Positions 1 through 8,810 of a stretch of DNA of 64,000 nt are shown one piece after another. The stretch's first letter is position 1. Each line of letters starts with the position of its first letter. The notes below the pieces were generated by a model. The model was given only the letters and a program-made list of their open reading frames with translations, had not been told where the DNA came from and ran no database searches. The position numbers were made by a program, and so were the translations under genes. The stretch comes from Paenibacillus sp. MAHUQ-63 (lineage in GTDB: Bacteria; Bacillota; Bacilli; Paenibacillales; NBRC-103111). The DNA lies in NCBI RefSeq assembly GCF_028765165.1, contig NZ_JARADB010000003.1, forward strand, positions 124,001-188,000, read 5' to 3'.

Positions 1-172
1 CTTTCAACAGCTGCAAATACTCGGCTTTGCCGGTTGCTTCATAAGCTTCCGTAACCCCATAGAAAGCCACGCCCCCCGGCCAATCCCAATTAAAGTCCAT
101 GCGAAACGTTCGATGAACGACACGGTCTATCACGTTGCGAATTTCATCTTGATCGAATTGTAAAGCCGGCAT
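1..172 (-). CDS. GH105 unsaturated rhamnogalacturonyl hydrolase, N-terminal fragment (YesR/YteR-like)
   Basis: Only the first 57 codons are in the window; the rest lies beyond position 1. The visible protein begins MPALQFDQDEIRNVIDRVVH and continues with NWDWPGGVAFYGVTEAYEATG, the segment near the start of GH105 enzymes that form the first helices of the alpha6/alpha6 barrel. The family hydrolyses the delta-4,5-unsaturated galacturonyl residue left by rhamnogalacturonan lyases, usually in the cytoplasm. The ATG at 172 is preceded by GGAGGAACTGAAGAG, a good ribosome site; an in-frame ATG at 204 lacks one. It lies 43 bases after the permease gene and ends the YesMNOPQR-like block, which supports a role in rhamnogalacturonan oligosaccharide breakdown. 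Exact bond specificity cannot be read from this fragment. Confidence 0.75.
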   Translation of the reverse strand, partial: MPALQFDQDEIRNVIDRVVHRTFRMDFNWDWPGGVAFYGVTEAYEATGKAEYLQLLK

Positions 173-215
173 CTCTTCAGTTCCTCCTTGTTGGTCGTAT
201 GTCATACGCTTCCTG

Positions 216-1061
216 CTATCCTTTCAAACCGCTCGTTGAGATCCCGTCAACAATATACTTCTGGAAGATGATAAATACGATAAAGATCGGAAGAAGCGAT
301 ACGGTTGACATCGCGAACATACCGCCCCAGTTGTTCAAGGATTCGCTATCCAGGAACAGCTTCAGTGCAAGTGAAACCGGATACATCTCCGCGTTGTTCA
401 AGTAAAGCAGCGGGGTATAGAAATCGTCCCATCTCCAGTAGAAGGAGAAGATCGCCGCCGTAACAAGGGCCGGAACAATGAGCGGTACGATAATTTTGAA
501 GAAAATGCTGTATTTGCTGCAGCCGTCCATTTTGGCCGCCTCGTCAAGCTCGCCCGGAATCGTGCGAATGAATTGCATAATGAGAAAGATAAAGAACGGA
601 ATGCCGAAAAATTGCGGTACGATAATCGGTTTGAAGCTGGATAACCAGCCGATCTTGGCGAACAATACATACTGCGAGATGATTGTAACATCATGCGGCA
701 GCAGCAGCGTCAGCATGACCATGGAAAACCAGAATTGGCTTCCTGCGAACTTGATGCGTGCGAAACCGTAACCCACCAGGGCTGAGGAAGCGACTGCACC
801 AATGGTCGACAAGATGACGATGATGAAGCTGTTTTTCATAAAGGTCGCGAAGGTAATGCCCGCAAAGCCTTTCCATCCGGACAAGTAATTGCTCCACTCC
901 AAGCGGCTTGGAATCAGGCTGGTGGCGGTCGTATAGATTTCTTCATTAGGCTTCAGGGAACTGGCGACCAGCCACAGTATCGGATAAATCGCTGTTATCG
1001 CAATCAGACAAACGATGAGATGGTACAGCACGGTTTTGATATTTTTAGCGCGTAGAGCCAT
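216..1061 (-). CDS. Carbohydrate ABC transporter permease, MalG/YesQ type
   Basis: A 281-residue inner-membrane permease with six predicted hydrophobic segments, the first at about residues 12-35 ([22 protein letters not shown]). The cytoplasmic EAA loop that docks with the ATPase is visible at about 173-200 ([20 protein letters not shown], followed by [10 protein letters not shown]). The C terminus ends in GISTSGLKG, typical of this subgroup. It starts 12 bases after its partner permease, so the two are co-transcribed and presumably form the heterodimeric channel. No ATPase gene is in the cluster; such systems usually share an MsmX-like ATPase encoded elsewhere. Gene order matches B. subtilis yesOPQ (rhamnogalacturonan fragment uptake), but substrate is inference. 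Confidence 0.9.
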   Translation of the reverse strand: MALRAKNIKTVLYHLIVCLIAITAIYPILWLVASSLKPNEEIYTTATSLIPSRLEWSNYLSGWKGFAGITFATFMKNSFIIVILSTIGAVASSALVGYGFARIKFAGSQFWFSMVMLTLLLPHDVTIISQYVLFAKIGWLSSFKPIIVPQFFGIPFFIFLIMQFIRTIPGELDEAAKMDGCSKYSIFFKIIVPLIVPALVTAAIFSFYWRWDDFYTPLLYLNNAEMYPVSLALKLFLDSESLNNWGGMFAMSTVSLLPIFIVFIIFQKYIVDGISTSGLKG

Positions 1062-1073
1062 GTCAGACCCCTC

Positions 1074-1961
1074 CTAGTTCTCGTAGTGAACCCAATATTT
1101 CGACGTTTTGAAAATGATCAGCGTGATAACACCGATCAAGATCAGCATAAACCAAGCCATGGCGGAAGCATAACCCATCTCGAAGAAGGTGAACGCCCGG
1201 TGGAATAAGTACAACGAATATAGCAGTGTATTGTTAAGCGGTCCGCCTTCACCATTGGAGATAATGTACGCCGGTGTGAACGTCAGGAAGCCCGAAATCG
1301 TTTGCAAAATCAAGTTGAACAGAATGATTGGACTTAGCAGCGGCAGCGTGATATTGAAAAATTGGCGAACCTTGCTGGCGCCGTCAACGCTTGCAGCCTC
1401 GTAATACGAACCGGGAATGTTCTTCAGACCGGCCAGGAAAATGAGCATCGACGATCCGAACTGCCATACGGACAGGAGCACGAGCGTGCCGAGCGCCGTT
1501 GCCGGATACCCGATCCAGGAGGTTGTCGTGTGAATGCCGATATTGTCCAGGAACGCGTTAATCAAACCTTTGTCACCGAAAATTTGGCGCCACATAATCG
1601 ATACCGCAACGCTTCCGCCAATCAAAGACGGCAAGTAGTACGTTGCGCGGTAGAACCCGATCCCTCTTACTGCGCGGTTTAGCAGCATGGCAACCAACAA
1701 AGCGATAATCAGCCGCATCGGGACTGACGTAAGGACATAAATGAGTGTTACACGAATTGAGTCTATGATTTTGTCGTCATTGGTGAACATTTTCTCGTAA
1801 TTCGCCAGCCCTACCCATCTCGGAGGCGACAGCAAATCATATTCGGTGAATGAGAAATACAGCGATGAAAACATCGGAAACAGCGTGAAGATAAGAAATC
1901 CGAGAATGAAAGGCGAGACAAACACATAGCCGACTATGTGATCATTTTCACGTAGTTTCAT
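1074..1961 (-). CDS. Carbohydrate ABC transporter permease, MalF/YesP type
   Basis: A 295-residue integral membrane protein with six hydrophobic stretches, beginning at about 11-31 (YVFVSPFILGFLIFTLFPMFS). The EAA loop is at about 187-205 (SYYEAASVDGASKVRQFFN), followed by ITLPLLSP. This is the larger-loop partner of the MalG-type protein that follows it. The binding-protein gene lies 78 bases upstream and that gap contains a GC-rich hairpin, so permease expression is probably set lower than that of the binding protein. It is translated from the ATG at 1961 behind AAAAGGAAGTGG. Function is import of an oligosaccharide captured by the lipoprotein; the rhamnogalacturonan assignment comes from neighbouring GH105 and RhaM. 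Confidence 0.9.
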   Translation of the reverse strand: MKLRENDHIVGYVFVSPFILGFLIFTLFPMFSSLYFSFTEYDLLSPPRWVGLANYEKMFTNDDKIIDSIRVTLIYVLTSVPMRLIIALLVAMLLNRAVRGIGFYRATYYLPSLIGGSVAVSIMWRQIFGDKGLINAFLDNIGIHTTTSWIGYPATALGTLVLLSVWQFGSSMLIFLAGLKNIPGSYYEAASVDGASKVRQFFNITLPLLSPIILFNLILQTISGFLTFTPAYIISNGEGGPLNNTLLYSLYLFHRAFTFFEMGYASAMAWFMLILIGVITLIIFKTSKYWVHYEN

Positions 1962-1992
1962 AGTTCCACTTCCTTTTGCTCTATTTATAGGG

Positions 1993-2023
1993 GGGCGGCC
2001 CCCATTTTCAAATTGAGCCGCCC
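1993..2023 (-). promoter_or_regulatory. Intra-operon hairpin between binding-protein and permease genes
   Basis: GGGCGGC at 2017-2023 (read on the minus strand) pairs with GCCGCCC at 1993-1999 across a 17-base loop. No run of T follows, so it is more likely an RNA-stabilising or partial-termination element after the binding-protein stop codon (2040) than a full terminator. Similar hairpins occupy the same place in the other two ABC operons of this window. Confidence 0.5.
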
Positions 2024-2039
2024 TGCGTTACAGCTTGCG

Positions 2040-3362
2040 TTAGCGCTTCTTATTTTTCGCTAAAATGGCATTCGCTTCACTCATAAATTTGATGGCGGCT
2101 TCTTCGACCGAAATTTTGCGGAACAAGATTTGTTCCTGCATATCCCGCAGCAGCTTGCTCACTTCCGCCGATCCGATCGGATCGGGCGGGTCCATCGGTC
2201 TGCTGTTCTGCTCCGCCCAGGCGATATAATCGTAGACCTTCCGGTCTTCGACGGACAGCGAAGGCTTCAGAGCTTCCTTCACTTTGCTCGAAATCGGAAT
2301 CCCCCGGTCGCCATTGATCAGCTTGTTGGCTTCCACATCGTTCAGAAACCAGGAGATGAATTTCGCAGCTTCCGTCTTCTGCTTGGAGCTCTTGGCAATG
2401 GAGAACAGCATCGTGGGCTTCAAGTATAAGCCCAGCTTCCCATTCGGCCCAGGCAGCCCGATTAAGTTCAGAGGCTTCTTGGCCGCCTCCTGCAGCGTCG
2501 CGAATTGATTGGACCAAGCCATCGTCATGAACCCGTCCCCCAGCGCAATGGGGTTTTCCTCCGGCGTCAGCTTGGACAGAGACTCTTTATCCCAGCTTCG
2601 CATGTAGCCGGCTTCGTACCATTTGAGATACATCGTGAAGTAATCTATGAAATATCGGGGGTCGCTAAACCCAAGACTTGTGCCATCCGGGTTGAAATAA
2701 TGCTGATTCTGCGTGCGCAAATAATACGGAAAAAACTGATCGAACCGCATATGATCCAGCACTTTGCCTTGCTGCTTCATTCGCTTGGCGATTTGCTCCA
2801 AATCGTTCCACGTCCAGTTCGCAGGTATCGAGGAGATCCCCGCTTCCTGCAGCATCGTGGCATCGAAAGTTGTGCCCATCGCATTAAATCCGAGCGGAAT
2901 GCCGTACAGTTTGCCTTCGACCCGGCCGGCATCGACCGACTTCGGCACTGCCGAGCTCACATCGATCGTTCCGCTGCGCGCAAGCTCCGACAAATCTTCC
3001 AATTGTTCTTTCGTCCCGTATTGGGTCAAGTACGAAATGTCCATCTGAATAATATCCGGCAGTTGATTGGCCGCCGCTTGCGGTGCAAGCTTCTTCCAGT
3101 AGTCGTCGAAGCCGGCATACTCGGTATCGATCTGCACGTTCGGATTCTGCTTCCGGTACATTTCGATCAGCTTCAACGTATAGTCGTGTCTGGCTTGGCC
3201 GCCCCACCAGGCTATCCTCAGCTTCACCTCTTGCTTGCGATCGTTATTTCCGCTCTCAACGGTCTTAGGCGTTCCGCTTGCTGGCGGTTGATTCGCGCTG
3301 CATCCGATCATAGCCATCATCAGTGGAATCAGGAGCAGGGACGGTAATCTTCTGCGTTTCAT
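2040..3362 (-). CDS. Extracellular sugar-binding lipoprotein of ABC transporter (YesO-like)
   Basis: A family 1 extracellular solute-binding protein of 440 residues. The signal peptide MKRRRLPSLLLIPLMMAMIGC ends in a lipobox (MIGC), so the mature protein is anchored to the outer face of the membrane by the lipidated cysteine. The mature part shows the usual two-lobe signatures (LRIAWWGGQARHDYTLKLIE; GIPLGFNAMGTTFDATMLQEAG). The ATG at 3362 is chosen because AGGGGGAAGCGAACG precedes it; an upstream in-frame GTG at 3395 would put eleven residues before the signal peptide and has no clear ribosome site. It is encoded between the response regulator and the permeases, as yesO is. The ligand is probably an unsaturated rhamnogalacturonan oligosaccharide. 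Confidence 0.88.
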   Translation of the reverse strand: MKRRRLPSLLLIPLMMAMIGCSANQPPASGTPKTVESGNNDRKQEVKLRIAWWGGQARHDYTLKLIEMYRKQNPNVQIDTEYAGFDDYWKKLAPQAAANQLPDIIQMDISYLTQYGTKEQLEDLSELARSGTIDVSSAVPKSVDAGRVEGKLYGIPLGFNAMGTTFDATMLQEAGISSIPANWTWNDLEQIAKRMKQQGKVLDHMRFDQFFPYYLRTQNQHYFNPDGTSLGFSDPRYFIDYFTMYLKWYEAGYMRSWDKESLSKLTPEENPIALGDGFMTMAWSNQFATLQEAAKKPLNLIGLPGPNGKLGLYLKPTMLFSIAKSSKQKTEAAKFISWFLNDVEANKLINGDRGIPISSKVKEALKPSLSVEDRKVYDYIAWAEQNSRPMDPPDPIGSAEVSKLLRDMQEQILFRKISVEEAAIKFMSEANAILAKNKKR

Positions 3363-3476
3363 CGTTCGCTTCCCCCTAAATACCTTGCGCTCCACATTTC
3401 TTATTATGGGCTTACAGGAGCCAAAGTTGAATCAAAATTACCGCGATAAATGTTTAAAAAACAGTGTATACCCCTG

Positions 3477-5030
3477 TCACATCGACAGCTTCTTATACTC
3501 CGAAGGCGCACAGCCGGCAATCTTCTTGAACACTTGCGAGAAGTATTGCGGATTGTCGCCGAAGCCTAATTGTTCGGCCAATTCGAACATTTTGACGTCG
3601 TCGTTCGCTTTAATAAGCTCCATCGCTTTCTTGATGCGAACGGTCACCACATAGTTCGAGAATCGCTCACCGGTCTCTTTTTTGAACAATTTTCCCAAAT
3701 AGTCCGGATTCATATACAGCATTTTGTGCGCAACCCAGTTCAGCGACAATTCCGGGTTGGACAGCTCCGCATTCACGATATCGATGACCTTCTGAACGAC
3801 CTGTGAATGCTTGTTCCGGTTCTGTTCGAAGATCCCGCGGGTAATCTCGGAAGCGGTTTGTTTCAGCAGTTGAATGCTTCCCTGAAGCGTCTCCATCAGC
3901 GAGATTTGCCCGATTAGGCCCATGTACTGATGCATTTGCGGTTCCGCGCAAAGCCTCGTCATGGAGATGAACGTTTGGATGACGTACGATTTCGTCGTCT
4001 CGATGTCCAACCGGGAATTGACCAGCAGGTCTTGAAAGGCTTCGATACCCGCTTCGGCTTCCTCCCAGTTGCCTGCCCGAATCGGCAGCAGGATCCGGTC
4101 TTCGTCGTGAACGAAATCCGCTTGGCTGGGCACAGCGGAATCCAAAATATCGCGCATCGTAATCAGACCGCCTTCGCCCAGGTAGAACCGGTGGCTTAAG
4201 CAATCCAGCGCTTGCAAGTAGAGCCTGCGGGCTTCCCCGATCTCCCCGGCTTCACTTAAGGCGGCCGTCGTATCAATTTTATAATACAGCATGAAAATAC
4301 GCCGGATTTCTGCAATTTGCTCGTGCAGACGCTGCATATCTTCTTGATCCTCGATCAGAACGATGATCTGTTCCGCTACGGTCGAGCTTAACAGCGGCTC
4401 GTCAAGAATGTCTTCGGCAATATTTTTCACTGCAAACAAATGCTCGTACTCGAACTTGTCCTCCATCCGGAACATCAGCAGCCGGACTTTCTTCCCGCTG
4501 ACATGCAGCCCGAACAAATCCTGATAATATTCCCAATCCCGGCTCCCGTACGATTTATTCGTTACGAATTCCTTCAGAAACTGCTCTTTCACGTGAGGCA
4601 GCACCTTCTGCAGGTTCGCTTTCATCGATCGGACGAAATCCTCCTTGCTCTCCTCTTGCTTATACTCCGCGACAATTTCGCCCAGCGCCTTCAGAATGCT
4701 GTTCTCGTTGCATGGCTTCAGCAAATAATGTTTGACACCGTGCTGCATCGCGATTTGCGCATATTCGAATTCGTCGAACCCCGACAGCATAATAAAACGG
4801 GTATGCGGGTGCGTCTCCTTCGTTTTGGCCACCAACTGCAGACCGTCCATACCCGGCATCCGAATATCGCTGATCACGATATCAGGCTCATGCTCGCAAA
4901 TGAAGGCATAAGCCTCGATGCCGTTGCGCGCCGTGCCGATCAGCTTCGTTCCGGCGGACGGCCAGTCCACGATCGAGGAAATCCCTTCCAGTATCATTCG
5001 TTCATCGTCAACCAACAGCACTTTATACAT
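3477..5030 (-). CDS. Two-component response regulator, REC plus AraC-type HTH (YesN-like)
   Basis: A 517-residue regulator. The receiver domain spans about 1-120, with acidic pocket D8/D9, phosphoacceptor D55 in IVISDIRMPGMDG and the conserved lysine in HYLLKPCNE. A long middle region of unknown fold follows, then an AraC-type DNA-binding domain at about 415-515, whose second helix-turn-helix reads KMFELAEQLGFGDNPQYFSQVFKKIAGCAPSEYKKL. It should activate the adjacent transporter and GH105 genes when phosphorylated by the kinase encoded 3 bases upstream. The ribosome site GAGG lies ten bases before the ATG, in the end of the kinase gene, so translation is probably coupled. Confidence 0.92.
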   Translation of the reverse strand: MYKVLLVDDERMILEGISSIVDWPSAGTKLIGTARNGIEAYAFICEHEPDIVISDIRMPGMDGLQLVAKTKETHPHTRFIMLSGFDEFEYAQIAMQHGVKHYLLKPCNENSILKALGEIVAEYKQEESKEDFVRSMKANLQKVLPHVKEQFLKEFVTNKSYGSRDWEYYQDLFGLHVSGKKVRLLMFRMEDKFEYEHLFAVKNIAEDILDEPLLSSTVAEQIIVLIEDQEDMQRLHEQIAEIRRIFMLYYKIDTTAALSEAGEIGEARRLYLQALDCLSHRFYLGEGGLITMRDILDSAVPSQADFVHDEDRILLPIRAGNWEEAEAGIEAFQDLLVNSRLDIETTKSYVIQTFISMTRLCAEPQMHQYMGLIGQISLMETLQGSIQLLKQTASEITRGIFEQNRNKHSQVVQKVIDIVNAELSNPELSLNWVAHKMLYMNPDYLGKLFKKETGERFSNYVVTVRIKKAMELIKANDDVKMFELAEQLGFGDNPQYFSQVFKKIAGCAPSEYKKLSM

Positions 5031-5033
5031 AGG

Positions 5034-6806
5034 TCATGAACCTCTTTTCGTCATCGGAATTCGTATCGTAATGCAGGCACCGCCGGACGCGCGATTCTCA
5101 ACCTGAATGCCGTAATCGTCGCCGAACGTCAGCTTGATCCGTTCATCGATATTTTTCAAGCCGATGCCTGTGCCTTTGGATTTGCGCTCGCCGTTCAATA
5201 TCTGCTCCAAGTACCCTTCATCGATACCTGGACCGTTATCTTCGACAACAAGCAGTACCGTCTCATCCTCTTCTCTGCCGGTTATCCGAATTTGGCACGG
5301 CTCCAGCATCACTTCTACCGCATACTTAATCGCATTCTCCAGCAGCGGCTGAAGTGTCAGCTTCGGGATGCTCTGCGTCTTAATCGAATCGGGAACATCC
5401 AACCGGAAATCCAGCCGTTCCTCGAAGCGGACCTTCTGAATGGTGATATAATGCTCCACCAGCTTCAACTCGTCTTCGATCGCAATCATATCCTGTTTAA
5501 GGCTGATCGACGAGCGCAGCAGATAGCCCAGCGATTCGACCATTTGGGAGACTTGCTTCTGTCCGTTCATCTTGGAGATCCAGTTGATGGATTCCAGCGT
5601 GTTATATAGAAAATGCGGATTAATTTGCGCTTGCAGGGAGCGGAACTCGGTTTCTTTGATGATAAGCTGCTTCGTATAGTTCTCTTTGATCAATTCCTGT
5701 ATCCGCACGATCATCATGCGGTATGTTCGTTGGAGCAGCCCTACTTCATCCATTTGATTGGAGACAGGCAGCAGCGGCGGCAGCTCCGAATTCTCCAGAT
5801 CCCCGATTTGCAGTCCCCGCATGTTGCTGATCAAGCCCTCGATCGGCCGTGTAACACTACGGGCAACCGCCATACCGAAACCGACAAGCAGGAAGAAGGA
5901 GATGAGGAACGCGGCGATCATCCAATTTTTCATCAATATGATATTGTGGAAAATCGTTTGGAACGGCAGCGTGTTATAATATGTCCAGCCCAAATAGTCC
6001 GAATGAATATGGGACACGAAATATTGGTCGCCGTCCTGCTCCAGGATGCGAAACCCTTTCGGCGATAGTCCGAATGTGCTGTCTTCGCTAATCAACGAAG
6101 TGGTGCTGACCGAACGGGGGTAAATCAGATGGCCGTCGGAGACGATGACCAGCTCCCCTTCTCGGGTGACCGCTTCTCTGGCATACTGATTCACCATTTT
6201 ATCCAAGTTGACATGCAGCACGAGACTGCCCAGCTTCTTCAGCTCCAAATTGTCGGAGGATCGGATCTGCCGGGTTGCGATCAGACTGTAATCCAAGTCG
6301 TCCGGGTTCACCCAACCCAAGCTGCCGGCGCCGCGGTCCGACGTTTCTTGAATCAATTGTCTCCGTTCCGGCGTAAGCGTTGTCAAGTTGCCGCTGGAAT
6401 AGCTGTTCCCCTTCACATCGGTAATATCAGCCGCCATAATATACGTCTCCGAGTTCATATACTGCACCAGCCGGTCAACGAGCTTAGCGCGGGACTGAAT
6501 GCGGATATAATCGGATTCGTTCGAATTCATCACGATCAAGTGCTGCTGAATCTGTTCGTCGGACATAATCGAGAACGTCAACCGCTCCACTTTATTCAAC
6601 TCATTCTCGATCAAGGTCGATGAGAGATTCAATACTTGAGAAGATTTTTCATAAATTTGCTGATCGTACATCGAGAAGGCGATCTGCAGCCCGACTAATG
6701 AAATACTTGAGCTGACAGCCATTGAGATCGTAATCAGCAAGAACAGTTTGGCTTTAATGCGCATATTACGGATTTCGTCAAACCATAGGCGAAAGCCCAT
6801 TTTCAT
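5034..6806 (-). CDS. Sensor histidine kinase, YesM family
   Basis: A 590-residue membrane kinase. A transmembrane segment at about 18-40 and a second near 290-315 flank an extracytoplasmic sensor region of about 250 residues; a HAMP segment follows (RPIEGLISNMRGLQIGDLE). The phosphoacceptor box is of the LytS/YesM class (QAQINPHFLYNTLESINWIS), and the ATP-binding domain shows LLENAIKYAVE, VEDNGPGIDEGYL and GTGIGLKNIDERI. It is the first gene of the block, upstream of its response regulator. Family members sense sugars or bound transporter components; the actual signal is unknown. Translation starts at the ATG at 6806 with a modest GGTGA ribosome site. Confidence 0.92.
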   Translation of the reverse strand: MKMGFRLWFDEIRNMRIKAKLFLLITISMAVSSSISLVGLQIAFSMYDQQIYEKSSQVLNLSSTLIENELNKVERLTFSIMSDEQIQQHLIVMNSNESDYIRIQSRAKLVDRLVQYMNSETYIMAADITDVKGNSYSSGNLTTLTPERRQLIQETSDRGAGSLGWVNPDDLDYSLIATRQIRSSDNLELKKLGSLVLHVNLDKMVNQYAREAVTREGELVIVSDGHLIYPRSVSTTSLISEDSTFGLSPKGFRILEQDGDQYFVSHIHSDYLGWTYYNTLPFQTIFHNIILMKNWMIAAFLISFFLLVGFGMAVARSVTRPIEGLISNMRGLQIGDLENSELPPLLPVSNQMDEVGLLQRTYRMMIVRIQELIKENYTKQLIIKETEFRSLQAQINPHFLYNTLESINWISKMNGQKQVSQMVESLGYLLRSSISLKQDMIAIEDELKLVEHYITIQKVRFEERLDFRLDVPDSIKTQSIPKLTLQPLLENAIKYAVEVMLEPCQIRITGREEDETVLLVVEDNGPGIDEGYLEQILNGERKSKGTGIGLKNIDERIKLTFGDDYGIQVENRASGGACITIRIPMTKRGS

Positions 6807-6893
6807 GATGGATCACCACATTTCGTTCTAAGTAAGAGACCTGTAGCAGTCTTCGCGGTTGGGCATATTATTCCCTTTATAAAAAGTAAAAAA

Positions 6894-6920
6894 GGACGTT
6901 GGGAATGATTCCCAACATCC
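6894..6920 (-). terminator. Intrinsic terminator downstream of rhaM
   Basis: On the minus strand a 12-bp stem (GGATGTTGGGAA / TTCCCAACGTCC, one mismatch) with a three-base loop is followed by TTTTTT. It ends the rhaM transcript about 95 bases after its stop codon and separates it from the YesM-like kinase gene. Confidence 0.85.
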
Positions 6921-7012
6921 TTGGCGGTCAAATATTTGGGGCAATCCATGGATTGGCTTGATGCGGCATCTCCGCAATAACGGTTACCGTTGACTGCTTG
7001 TGAACGAAGCCT

Positions 7013-7348
7013 CTAGGCCAAATAAAATACTTCGCGCATCGGCTGAATCGGGACGGCTTCACGGAAATCGAATGAGCCCACGACCATCTTGGACGTAATC
7101 GCGTTCCAACGGTTGCAAGCTTCGCTCTCAGCCAAGTAAGCGAAAGCTTTCTCCAAATCGTCGCAGTGGAACACATAGAAAAATTGATTGCCGTTCTGGA
7201 AAATGGAATAATCCCGGATCCCCGCTTTGCTGTGCTCCACCATAATTTCCGGCCAAGGAGCCAAATGCATACGTACGTATTCCTCCAGATCTTCCTCCCG
7301 AATCGTCCATGTCCATGCGAATTTACCGCTGCCTGTCATGCGTTTCAC
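7013..7348 (-). CDS. rhaM: L-rhamnose mutarotase
   Basis: A 111-residue protein of the RhaM/DUF718 family, cytoplasmic, which interconverts alpha- and beta-L-rhamnopyranose so the isomerase receives the right anomer. The signature EYVRMHLAPWPEIM contains the conserved His and the WPE triplet; the C-terminal part keeps the FYVFHCDDLEKAFAYLAE and NRWNAITSKM motifs. Length fits the family (about 104-114). It is a single gene between its own terminator (6894-6920) and an oppositely bounded MFS gene, so it seems to be expressed alone. It sits beside the rhamnogalacturonan block, which would release rhamnose. No rhamnose isomerase or rhamnulose aldolase is in the window apart from the fucose set. 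Confidence 0.85.
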   Translation of the reverse strand: MKRMTGSGKFAWTWTIREEDLEEYVRMHLAPWPEIMVEHSKAGIRDYSIFQNGNQFFYVFHCDDLEKAFAYLAESEACNRWNAITSKMVVGSFDFREAVPIQPMREVFYLA

Positions 7349-7440
7349 CCTCTCCTAATGTTGGATCACTCATGCTTTTACTTTAGCGCGCCCACCTCGT
7401 TCCGTCAATGCTTATCCTCATAAAAATAAAGAAAAACAAA

Positions 7441-7467
7441 AAACGGAAGCCCTGGAGGCCGCCGTTT
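7441..7467 (-). terminator. Intrinsic terminator downstream of the MFS gene
   Basis: AAACGG and GCC pair with GGC and CCGTTT around a short internal mismatch; on the minus strand the stem is followed by TTTTTTG. It lies nine bases after the MFS stop codon. Confidence 0.75.
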
Positions 7468-7475
7468 TTTTGTCT

Positions 7476-8654
7476 TTAAATTTGTTTTTCTTTGATCGTC
7501 AAGATCAAAAACCAAATAAAGAAAGCGAAACAAAGAAATGCAAGGAAGCCGTACCCGCCAAAAATGTCATGCTTCCCTGCGAAATAGCCGAATCCCAAGC
7601 CGGCGAACGTATTCAGTGCATGTTCGCCAAGCGATTGGAAAGAATCGATGGTTGCCCGCATCGAGGAGCCGATTCGATGGTGCAGGTAGCCTGCCGACAG
7701 AGGCTCCATGACGCCTGCGAACAAGCAGACAGCCAGCATGGCGGCGAGTCCCGCATAGCCCTGACTCAGCGACACACAGGCGAAGCCAAGGGTCATGCCA
7801 CCCGTGATAACAACAATCAACGTGCGGTAGCTGTACCGGCGCACCAGTGTATAAGCGAGCAGATTGCCCGGCAGCTGCAGCAGCATGATGGCGGCGGACA
7901 GGGCGCCGAAGAACAGGACCGGCATGCCGAGCCGGCTGGCGTACAGCTGCCAGAACTCTTCGATATAGCTCATCGCCGCACCGGTTACCATGCCGGAGAT
8001 CATCACGAGACAGATCTTCGGGTTGCGCCGAAAGAATCGCAGCGATTCCTTCACATAAGCGCTCGCTGGGATCGAGGCTTCCTCCTCCGCAGCTTCTCTC
8101 CGCGGCTCGACAAGCAGGAAAGCCAGTAGAAGCGCTATCGCTGCGCTGACCAATGAAATCCAATAGTTCAGCTTCAGACCGAAGTGGCCCGCCAGAAAGC
8201 TTCCGCTGAGCGCCGCCAGGATGGCGGCGACGAAGTCACAGGCGTTCAATCGTCCCAGCGTTCGCTCGAACAGCGGCGCCTTCCCTTGCTCCTGCAGCGT
8301 ATCATAGAGCAGAGCATTCTCCGAACCGCTGCTCGCACAGCGCGATATGCCCGCCAAGAAAGTGACCAGCGCAAAGTGCCAAAACTCACTCGCGCAGATC
8401 AGAATGGCGAATTCGCTGCATCCGAGCAGCGCGCTCAGCAGGAGCATGTTTTTACGGCCCCACTTGTCTGCCAGAATGCCGGTCGGCACCTCCAACAGCA
8501 CGATGGTCAGGGCAAATATGATTTCCGTATACACGACCATCGGAATGGTCATGCCCCGTTCCTCCCAGTACAACCGTTCGATCACGTAGGCCGGGATGAG
8601 GCTTGAGAAAAAACGAAAAGCAAACAAAATCCGTAAGTTGAATCGGCTTGCCAT
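7476..8654 (-). CDS. MFS transporter
   Basis: A 392-residue major facilitator protein with about twelve hydrophobic segments. The loop 2-3 signature is visible (GILADKWGRKNML), and the central cytoplasmic loop is at about 188-205 (VEPRREAAEEEASIPASAY). No substrate is suggested by the sequence; the style resembles drug or unknown-solute exporters of Bacillota. The ATG at 8654 follows GGAAAGGAGCTTCGCGC. It is monocistronic, bounded by a terminator at 7441-7467, and its 155-base leader carries a tiny open frame with a good ribosome site (8739-8777). Confidence 0.85.
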   Translation of the reverse strand: MASRFNLRILFAFRFFSSLIPAYVIERLYWEERGMTIPMVVYTEIIFALTIVLLEVPTGILADKWGRKNMLLLSALLGCSEFAILICASEFWHFALVTFLAGISRCASSGSENALLYDTLQEQGKAPLFERTLGRLNACDFVAAILAALSGSFLAGHFGLKLNYWISLVSAAIALLLAFLLVEPRREAAEEEASIPASAYVKESLRFFRRNPKICLVMISGMVTGAAMSYIEEFWQLYASRLGMPVLFFGALSAAIMLLQLPGNLLAYTLVRRYSYRTLIVVITGGMTLGFACVSLSQGYAGLAAMLAVCLFAGVMEPLSAGYLHHRIGSSMRATIDSFQSLGEHALNTFAGLGFGYFAGKHDIFGGYGFLAFLCFAFFIWFLILTIKEKQI

Positions 8655-8738
8655 GCGCGAAGCTCCTTTCCGTTATGGATGTGTGTATTCAACACGCAAC
8701 CGCAACGGCGGGGCCCGCGAGCAGCAGAAGATCAGGTC

Positions 8739-8777
8739 TTAGCAGGGCGGTCTGGCTAACGCAGTCAATCTCATCAT
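8739..8777 (-). other. Possible 12-codon leader peptide before the MFS gene
   Basis: On the minus strand GAAGGAGCGCGCGC precedes tandem ATGs and the frame reads MMRLTALARPPC, then stop. It lies 84 bases upstream of the MFS start. A ribosome site on such a short frame can mark a regulatory leader, but no pausing signature or attenuator hairpin is obvious. Confidence 0.2.
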
Positions 8778-8810
8778 GCGCGCGCTCCTTCTCCGTCTTG
8801 TAACAGCCAT

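Noticed and set aside
2505..3347. 280-codon plus-strand open frame
   Set aside because: Shadow of the binding-protein gene on the minus strand; composition is unlike a real protein.
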